DNA of 64,000 bases, taken from assembly GCA_046349035.1 (NCBI GenBank), contig JAXMDC010000003.1, forward strand, positions 124,001 to 188,000, read 5' to 3'. Source of the stretch: JAXMDC01 sp046349035 (GTDB taxonomy: Bacteria; Pseudomonadota; Alphaproteobacteria; Rhizobiales; Kaistiaceae). The notes beneath the pieces were generated by a model, which made no database searches, had not been told where the DNA came from, and worked only from the letters and a program-made list of their open reading frames with translations. Below are positions 58,673 through 64,000 of the stretch, in pieces. Made by a program: the position numbers and the translations under genes. Within the stretch, counting starts at the first letter, position 1. Every line of letters begins with the position of its first letter.

Positions 58673-59104
58673 TTGCACGGTTGGAAACGTCGCCCAAGGA
58701 GTCAACTGCGGGTAGAATCTGATTCGTGGCGGGATCAACGGGGGGCCTTCGTGCCGGAATACCGGAGGATTCAACAAAGCGAACAAGCGGCAATCGATGC
58801 AGTCCTTAAGAGGTGGTCGGACAACGGCGCGCGTAGCGTCGACCGTCTCAAGGCGGAACTCAAGTCAACGCCCGACGGGTCGCGCTTGGCAGCGCTCGCG
58901 GGGGCGGACGACCTGATTGCCGAATATCTCGACGGACTGCCGGGCTTTCGCCGGGTGCCGACCGGCGGGCGCGGCACGTTCTTCGAGCCGGTCAGAATCA
59001 GCGAAGCCAAGGACGGCACGATCCTCAGCCGGGACGTGGCGGTGGCCAGCGACTATCTGACCGTCGAGTTTTCCTCGCGAACGATCGTACGCCGGGGCCA
59101 ATAA
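58673..59104 (+). CDS. Hypothetical protein
   Basis: Up to 143 residues; GTG at 58751 would give a 117-residue form starting at VPEYRRIQQSEQAAI, which looks the more natural beginning. Helical N-terminal part (AIDAVLKRWSDNGARSVDRL), then ALAGADDLIAEYLDGLPGFR and a beta-rich end (FFEPVRISEAKDGTILSRDV). No signal peptide or known motif. It follows csgH by 28 bases (long form), but there is no evidence of a curli role. Confidence 0.6.
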   Translation: MHGWKRRPRSQLRVESDSWRDQRGAFVPEYRRIQQSEQAAIDAVLKRWSDNGARSVDRLKAELKSTPDGSRLAALAGADDLIAEYLDGLPGFRRVPTGGRGTFFEPVRISEAKDGTILSRDVAVASDYLTVEFSSRTIVRRGQ

Positions 59105-59164
59105 GGCCCCGGCGTACGATTTGCCGCGTTCTCCCGGGGAAGCGGGTGGTGAGTACTCTCGGAG

Positions 59165-59809
59165 CTATGCCGCGAGGCTCGGCGGCAGCAGCACCGGCGC
59201 CTGGCGGCCGAGGCCGCTGCAATCGCCGAGCCGCGCCTTGACGCGCAGCAGGATCGGTTCGCTCACCGGGAAGAGGCCGAAGAAGACGGTGCGGCCGAAA
59301 CGCTTGGCCTGGCCGAGGACTTCGACGTCGACGCCGATGCGGCGGTAGATGCGCAGCATCGCCGCGTCGAAATTGCCGACGATCGATTCGATGCCGGAGG
59401 CGAGCGCCACTTCGCCGAGGCCGGCGAGCAGCGCCCCGGAGGCGCGCAGCACTTCCTCGGCGCCATCGCCGCCGAGGCGGCGGTCGTCGATGCAGAAGCG
59501 GGTGCATTCCCAGATCGACGGCGCGGTCAGCCGCGCGGCGTCGGGCACGGTGTCGGCGAAGACGTCGGAGACCAGCGTCGGGCCGGTGGTCGGCAGGAGA
59601 CGCAGGCTCCCCAGCGCCTCGCGGCGCTCGGCGTCGGTGTGGACGATATAGACCGGGTCGAGGTCGTCGTATTTGTCGCGCTCGAGCCCGTCCTTGACCT
59701 CGACCGCCCACTTCAGCCGCTCGCCGAAAATGTGGGCGCGCAGACGGTACATGCTGGTCAACAGATCAGCGTGCTCGGCAGCGTTATGAGCCTGCACAAC
59801 AACGATCAT
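59165..59809 (-). CDS. luxI: Acyl-homoserine-lactone synthase, LuxI family
   Basis: 214 residues; makes an N-acyl-homoserine lactone from S-adenosylmethionine and an acyl donor. Start MIVVVQAHNAAEHADLL. The invariant residues are present: R and F in YRLRAHIFGERLKWAVEV (with the Trp), the acidic trio in VKDGLERDKYDDLD, R in LGSLRLLPTTGP and E/R in SIWECTRFCID. The gene lies downstream of a luxR gene on the same strand. The acyl or aryl side chain cannot be predicted; related alphaproteobacterial enzymes may use CoA donors. Confidence 0.92.
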   Translation of the reverse strand: MIVVVQAHNAAEHADLLTSMYRLRAHIFGERLKWAVEVKDGLERDKYDDLDPVYIVHTDAERREALGSLRLLPTTGPTLVSDVFADTVPDAARLTAPSIWECTRFCIDDRRLGGDGAEEVLRASGALLAGLGEVALASGIESIVGNFDAAMLRIYRRIGVDVEVLGQAKRFGRTVFFGLFPVSEPILLRVKARLGDCSGLGRQAPVLLPPSLAA

Positions 59810-60096
59810 GTTCGCCGCTCCCCAATAACAATCACGGAAAGAAGAGAGCGACGCGCGCCCTCGCCAAGATGGCGGCAACTCTCAGCGAGGCGAGGCAAAA
59901 CTAGCAAGGCAAATGCCGCCTCAACCTAAACACCGCCAATTTGAATCGAAGGCGGAAGGTGGCGGGGAAAGCGAGGCGCACGGCGGGTTTGGACGGGTGT
60001 GAGGGCGGCGGCCGCGACCGGAAGGCGGCGCTGCGAGGGCGCGCGGGGGCGGGGCGAGTCGCCCCGGGGCCGTAGCGCCGACCAGGACCAGCGCCT

Positions 60097-60300
60097 CCGG
60101 TTCCTCCCCCGTTTTACGTGGGAGGGGAACCCCCGAAGGGGGTGGAGGGGGCGAGTGCAGCGCCGGCGAGGTTCGCCAGGCGCCGCCAGTCGCTCTGTCC
60201 GGAGTGGATTGCCAGCGGGCGAGGCCGCGCTCCGTCCCTCGCCCCCTCCCCCATGCTTCGCATGGTCCCCCTCCCCCGCTTCGCGGGTGAGGAACCGGCG
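60097..60300. repeat. Composite REP-like palindromes between luxR and luxI
   Basis: GTTCCTCCCCCG facing TGGGAGGGGAAC (60100-60130), CCCCCGAAGGGGG, then ATGCTTCGCAT and CCTCCCCCGCTTCGCGGGTGAGG up to 60292, ending in AACCGGCGC at the luxR stop. The two ends are inverted copies of the family seen at 3764 and 38510. The remaining gap (59810-60096) shows no gene; a weak dyad CGCCA-AGA-TGGCG lies at 59862-59874. Confidence 0.8.
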
Positions 60301-61053
60301 CTAGAGGACGAAGAGGCCGAGCTTGACCGCCTTGGTCACCGCCTGGGCGGAGGTGACGCAATCGAGCTTGAAGCGGGCCGACTTCAGGTAGTCGCGCACG
60401 GTGTGCGAGGAGATCTCCAGGATGTCGGCGATCTCGCCGGCGTCCTTGCCGACCGCCGTCCATTGCAGGCACTCGATCTCGCGGGCGCTCAGCTGCGGGT
60501 GGTCCTCGCCGAAGAGTTCGCTGACCAGGCGGCGGTGCAGGCGGTTGGCGATGGCGACCAGCAGCGAAAGGTTGGCTGTCTTGAACGCCGTCCAGCTCTC
60601 CGGCGTCCCGGCCGAGGAGACGGAAAAGAGCGCGCGGTGGCCCTGCTTGTTGCGCACCGGGATCGACAGGCCGAAGGGGCCGACGCCATGCGCCAGAGCG
60701 TCCATCAGGAACGCCCCTTCCCGCTCGCTCGATATCGAGAGTTCGCTCCAGTCGAAGGGCAGCGTGCGGCGGAAGCCCTCGCGCAGCACCGGGTCGACGT
60801 CGACATAGCCCATCTGCAGGTAGCGCTTGATCCACGTCGCCGGGTAGGTCAGGCGGATATAGGGATCGGCCGACGGGCTGCTGCCGAGCTTGGAGGAATG
60901 ATAGACGAGGTGATCGCAGCCGACGAAGTCGCGCAACTTGACGATGGTGACCTCGGAATCCTCGCCGGCATCGACGATAGCGAAGGCGGCAGCGAGCCTC
61001 GCCTCGCCCGGCTCCGCCAACGACCTTTCGGCCAGAGCAGCTATCTCGGCCAT
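60301..61053 (-). CDS. luxR: LuxR-family quorum-sensing regulator
   Basis: 250 residues. The N-terminal autoinducer-binding domain keeps the ligand residues: W and Y in TWIKRYLQMGYVDVDPVLRE (also D, P), W in LPFDWSEL, and G in HGVGPFGLSIPVR. The C-terminal GerE/NarL-type helix-turn-helix reads LSAREIECLQWTAVGKDAGE, then IADILEISSHTVRDYLKSAR. Start MAEIAALAERS. It precedes luxI on the same strand across a repeat-filled gap, forming a cognate pair. The response target is unknown. Confidence 0.93.
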   Translation of the reverse strand: MAEIAALAERSLAEPGEARLAAAFAIVDAGEDSEVTIVKLRDFVGCDHLVYHSSKLGSSPSADPYIRLTYPATWIKRYLQMGYVDVDPVLREGFRRTLPFDWSELSISSEREGAFLMDALAHGVGPFGLSIPVRNKQGHRALFSVSSAGTPESWTAFKTANLSLLVAIANRLHRRLVSELFGEDHPQLSAREIECLQWTAVGKDAGEIADILEISSHTVRDYLKSARFKLDCVTSAQAVTKAVKLGLFVL

Positions 61054-61259
61054 GTCACGCCCGCCCTCTCCCCCGCCCCCTCGCGGTAACCGCCCCGTCG
61101 CGGTGCCGGCGCCGCGTGCGGCGCCGGTCGAGCCTTTGTCCAATCAATACCATTTGGAGCGGTGCGGAGTCGATTGGCTGGGGCACCGCGTGGCGCTCAG
61201 AAACGAAAGACGCGGCCGGCGGGCCGCGTCCTTCAAGATCGGATGGCTGAGGCCGGCGC

Positions 61260-63119
61260 TTAGAATTCCTTCCAGTCCGGATCCTCCAGCACCGCGGCAG
61301 CGGCAGCGCCGCCCCGGCCGCGGCCGACCGGCGCGGCGGCCCGCTTGACCGGCGCGGCGGCCGGCTTGGCGGCCGCAGCCGGCTTGGCCTTGGCGGTCTC
61401 GACCGCCTGGCGCTTGGCGGCGATCGACACCGGCGCGCTGCTGTGGCGCGCCGCCGGAGCGCTGTCGTCGATGAGGAACTGCGCGACGCGGTCGTTCATC
61501 GCCCGCGCCTGCTCTTCCAGGGTGCGGGTGGTCGCAGCGTTTTCCTCGACCAGGGCCGAGTTCTGCTGGGTGACCTCGTCCATCTGCGTCAGCGAGCGGT
61601 TGATCTGCTCGATGCCGGTCGCCTGCTCGGCGCTGGCGGTGGCGATGTCGGAGACGATCGTCGCCACCTTCTTGATCGAGTCGACGATCTCGGTCAGCGC
61701 GGTGCCGGCACGGTTGACGAGGTCGACGCCTTCCTTGACCTGGCTGTTGCTGGAAGTGATGAGGTTTTTGATGTCCTTGGCGGCCTGCGAGGAGCGCTGC
61801 GCTAGGCTGCGCACTTCCGAGGCGACCACCGCGAAACCGCGGCCGGCATCGCCGGCGCGGGCGGCTTCGACGGCGGCGTTCAAGGCCAACAGGTTGGTCT
61901 GGCGGGCGATCTCGTCGATGACGCCGATGATGTCGGAGATCTTGCCCGAGGACTCGGCGATCTGCGCCATGGCATCGACCGCCTTGGCGACCACCTGGCC
62001 GCCGCGGTCGGCGACCTCGCGGGCGCGGCCGGCGGAGTCGTTGGCCTGCTGGGCGTTCTCGGCGTTCTTCTTGACCGTGGTGGCGATCTCTTCCATCGAG
62101 GAAGAGGTCTCCTCCAGGCTTGCCGCCTGCTCCTCGGTGCGCTGCGAGAGATCGGTGGTGGCGGCGGAAATCTCGGCCGAGGCGTTGGAGACGCTTTCGG
62201 CGGTGCCCTTCATCTCCGAGATGATGCCGACCACGGTGTCGAGCAGGCTGTTGACGCCCTCGCACTGAGCGCGGGTGTCGCCGGACTTGCCGTCGAGCGG
62301 GATGCGCTGGCGGAAATCGTTGGCCTGGGCCGCCTCGACGGCGGCCTTGGTCTCCTGCGCGGCGGTGACGGCGGCGGTGACGTCGGTGGCGAACTTGACG
62401 ACCTTGAACGGCTTGCCGTTCTGGTCGAGGATCGGGTTGTAGCTGGCCTGGATGTAGATGATCTTGCCGCCCTTGCCGAAGCGCTTGTACTGGCCGGCAT
62501 CGTATTCGCCGCGGCGCAGCTTCTCCCAGAACATCTGGTAGTCCGAGGACTGGCGGTAGGCCGGCTCGACGAACATCGAGTGGTGCTGGCCGCGGATCTC
62601 GTCGAGGGTGTAGCCGAGGGCGCCGAGGAAGTTGTCGTTGGCGGTGAGGATCTTGCCGTCGAGGGTGAACTCGATGACCGCCTGCGACTTATGGATGGCG
62701 GCGATCTGGCCGGCGTAGTTGGCGTTCTGGACCTTCTGCTCGGTGATGTCGGTGGCGAACTTCACCACCTTCACCGGCCGGCCCTTGGCGTCGAAGATCG
62801 GGTTGTAGCTGGCCTGGATCCAGATCTCCTTGCCGCCCTTGCCGATGCGCTTGTACTGGTTGGCGTCGAACTCGCCGCGGCCGAGCTTCTCCCAGAAGCG
62901 CTTGTAGTCGGGGCTCGCCCGGTAAGTGGGGTCGACGAACATCGAGTGGTGCTGCCCGCGCACCTCCTCCAGCGTGTAGCCCATCGCTTTGAGGAAGTTC
63001 TCGTTGGCGGTGATGATCGTGCCGTCGAGCGTGAACTCGATGACCGCCTGCGAGCGGTTGATGGCGGCGACCTGGCCCTTCAGGTCCTGCCCGGAATTCA
63101 GCCCACCGAGGAAGTTCAT
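61260..63119 (-). CDS. Soluble methyl-accepting chemoreceptor with two tandem PAS domains
   Basis: 619 residues without membrane helices. Two nearly duplicate PAS domains (residues ~10-125 and ~130-245) share SQAVIEFTLDG, RGQHHSMFV, GKGGK and IQASYNPI, as in Aer-like redox or energy sensors. A linker (residues ~250-300) leads to the signalling hairpin, whose tip is IDEIARQTNLLALNAAVEAA followed by RAGDAGRGFAVVASEVR. After an Ala/Pro/Lys tail the protein ends DWKEF, a xWxxF pentapeptide that tethers CheR or CheB. cheW lies immediately upstream (59 bases), so it joins a chemotaxis array. Confidence 0.93.
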   Translation of the reverse strand: MNFLGGLNSGQDLKGQVAAINRSQAVIEFTLDGTIITANENFLKAMGYTLEEVRGQHHSMFVDPTYRASPDYKRFWEKLGRGEFDANQYKRIGKGGKEIWIQASYNPIFDAKGRPVKVVKFATDITEQKVQNANYAGQIAAIHKSQAVIEFTLDGKILTANDNFLGALGYTLDEIRGQHHSMFVEPAYRQSSDYQMFWEKLRRGEYDAGQYKRFGKGGKIIYIQASYNPILDQNGKPFKVVKFATDVTAAVTAAQETKAAVEAAQANDFRQRIPLDGKSGDTRAQCEGVNSLLDTVVGIISEMKGTAESVSNASAEISAATTDLSQRTEEQAASLEETSSSMEEIATTVKKNAENAQQANDSAGRAREVADRGGQVVAKAVDAMAQIAESSGKISDIIGVIDEIARQTNLLALNAAVEAARAGDAGRGFAVVASEVRSLAQRSSQAAKDIKNLITSSNSQVKEGVDLVNRAGTALTEIVDSIKKVATIVSDIATASAEQATGIEQINRSLTQMDEVTQQNSALVEENAATTRTLEEQARAMNDRVAQFLIDDSAPAARHSSAPVSIAAKRQAVETAKAKPAAAAKPAAAPVKRAAAPVGRGRGGAAAAAVLEDPDWKEF

Positions 63120-63178
63120 TTTCTTCCAATCCCCCTGAGATTGTTTGGGGCGGAGGACTCCGCCCGGCCCACGACCAG

Positions 63179-63736
63179 TTAGAACGCCGCTTCTTGCGGC
63201 TCGTTGAGAATGCTCGCCGGCTGCTCGCCGTCTTCGGTCGCCAGCAGCTGGTTCAGATCGATCAGCGCCAGCATGTTGCCGTCGATGGTGACGAGGCCGG
63301 AGAGGAAGTTGATCTTGGAGGCCAGCACCACGCGCGGCACCGGCTGGATCTTCGAGGCCTCGAAGGAAACGATGTCGGAGACGCGATCGGCGAGGAGACC
63401 GACGACCCGTTCGCCGACCTGGACGATGATCACGACATGGGCGGCGGTGGCCTCGGTCAGCCCCTGCCCGAAGCGGCAGCGGAGGTCGATGATCGGCACC
63501 ATCACGCCGCGGAGGTTGAGGACACCGCGCACATAGTCGGGCTGGCGCGGCAAGTGGGTGATCTCCACCCAGCCCTTGATCTCGCGCACGGCCATGATGT
63601 CGACGCCGTACTGGTTGGCGCCGACGGCGAAGCTGATGAACTCGGTCGCGGCGCCGCTGGCAGCCCGACCGTCCATGGACCCCATCGCCGGCGGGGCTCC
63701 CGCTTGGCTCGATACCGACTGTACTCCGTAGTCCAT
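63179..63736 (-). CDS. cheW: Chemotaxis coupling protein CheW
   Basis: 185 residues; links chemoreceptors to CheA. Start MDYGVQSV chosen because GAGGGG lies six bases before it. After a ~25-residue tail, the CheW fold: EFISFAVGANQYGVDIMAVR, REIKGWVEITHLPRQPDYVR, GVLNLRGVMVPIIDLRCRF, then VVGLLADRVSDIVSF and the closing LVTIDGNMLALIDLNQLL. The chemoreceptor gene follows on the same strand; a further gene precedes it. Confidence 0.94.
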   Translation of the reverse strand: MDYGVQSVSSQAGAPPAMGSMDGRAASGAATEFISFAVGANQYGVDIMAVREIKGWVEITHLPRQPDYVRGVLNLRGVMVPIIDLRCRFGQGLTEATAAHVVIIVQVGERVVGLLADRVSDIVSFEASKIQPVPRVVLASKINFLSGLVTIDGNMLALIDLNQLLATEDGEQPASILNEPQEAAF

Positions 63737-63843
63737 GCGCATCCCCTCTTCACGCACCGCGCCAGACATCGCGAGGACGCCTGGCGCGGCAAATCACTGT
63801 TTCCAAACTTACGCCGCGATAGTTAATTTTCGGTCACGCCACC

Positions 63844-64000
63844 TCAGGCTGCGGTGCCGCTCCGCGACATGGCGTTGGTCAAAACCGTGCGCATGCGCTG
63901 CACCGGACCGCCGTCGGAGTTGGCCGCGGCGCGCGGCGACTTGGCCTCCGCCGGCTTGCGGGCCGCATCGGTGCCGGCCAGGACGAACGAACCGACTTGC
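63844..64000 (-). CDS. C-terminal end of a gene cut by the window edge, probably chemotaxis-related
   Basis: An open frame enters from the right edge and stops at TGA (63846-63844). The 51 visible residues start QVGSFVLAGTDAARKPAEAK and end VQRMRTVLTNAMSRSGTAA. The composition (Ala, Lys, Pro linker, then a short helix) resembles the tail of a chemoreceptor or other signalling protein. The upstream position relative to cheW and a chemoreceptor suggests a chemotaxis gene, but the family cannot be read from this fragment. Confidence 0.55.
   Translation of the reverse strand, partial: QVGSFVLAGTDAARKPAEAKSPRAAANSDGGPVQRMRTVLTNAMSRSGTAA

Noticed and set aside
59862..59874. lux box upstream of luxI
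   Set aside because: CGCCA-AGA-TGGCG is short and lacks the usual 18-20 bp lux-box layout. It could be chance in GC-rich sequence.

Overview
The window is high-GC DNA (about two thirds G+C or more, judged by eye) densely packed with genes on both strands. It looks chromosomal and alphaproteobacterial, most likely Hyphomicrobiales (Rhizobiales)-like. Supporting signs are a fused CysN/CysC next to CysD, a CecR-YbhGFS type exporter operon, the curli chaperone CsgH beside a curlin, a soluble double-PAS chemoreceptor, two CtrA-type boxes (TTAA-N7-TTAA), and interspersed palindromic repeats of a kind common in this class. I cannot name genus or family.

Layout. 1-3.8 kb: an unrecognised protein, an RtcB-like RNA ligase and a GNAT acetyltransferase. 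3.9-7.9 kb: a complete polyamine ABC transporter operon, potF-potG-potH-potI. 7.9-15.3 kb: AsmA-like protein, glucokinase and phosphogluco/phosphomannomutase (abutting tail to tail), a membrane-anchored retropepsin-like protease, a lipoprotein, and a DHFR-fold protein. 15.35-19.3 kb: a TetR/CecR regulator with a perfect operator, then adaptor, ATPase and permease in overlapping frames. 19.3-22.3 kb: an accessory zone downstream of a MATE exporter, holding a DUF429 gene and a ParE-type toxin-antitoxin pair, each bounded by a decayed copy of the MATE C-terminal coding end. 22.4-26.4 kb: small protein, membrane protein, GNAT, old-yellow-enzyme reductase, secreted protein. 26.4-30 kb: phoR-pstB-phoU-phoB, without pstSCA. 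30.2-32.2 kb: two membrane proteins. 32.3-34.4 kb: a low-GC two-gene island (HD phosphohydrolase + nucleotidyltransferase) between 38-bp direct repeats that are the 3' end of cysNC. 34.4-41 kb: sulfate activation (cysNC, cysD) and, further on, a CysQ-like phosphatase, with DUF502, ArsR/SRPBCC and ClpP-fold genes between. 42.2 kb: tRNA-Arg(CCG). 42.5-47.7 kb: an alpha/beta hydrolase and a 1318-residue exported protein with a C-terminal kinase-like domain. 48-57 kb: small secreted proteins, a second toxin-antitoxin pair, PadR regulator, GGDEF protein, phosphodiesterase, and several families of non-coding repeats. 57-59 kb: UPF0114 protein, curlin (csgA) and csgH. 59-61 kb: luxI/luxR quorum-sensing pair. 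61.2-64 kb: chemoreceptor, CheW and the end of another probable chemotaxis gene.

Most unusual content. (1) Three small cargo units (DUF429; ParE/antitoxin; HD/nucleotidyltransferase) sit directly behind the 3' ends of resident genes. Duplicated gene-end sequences lie on their far sides and no integrase gene is present. (2) A dispersed hairpin family is built from tandem 9-mers CCTAAAGTA facing their inverted copies. (3) The exported giant protein carries a kinase-like fold. (4) The phosphate locus keeps phoR, pstB, phoU and phoB but has no room for the permease genes.
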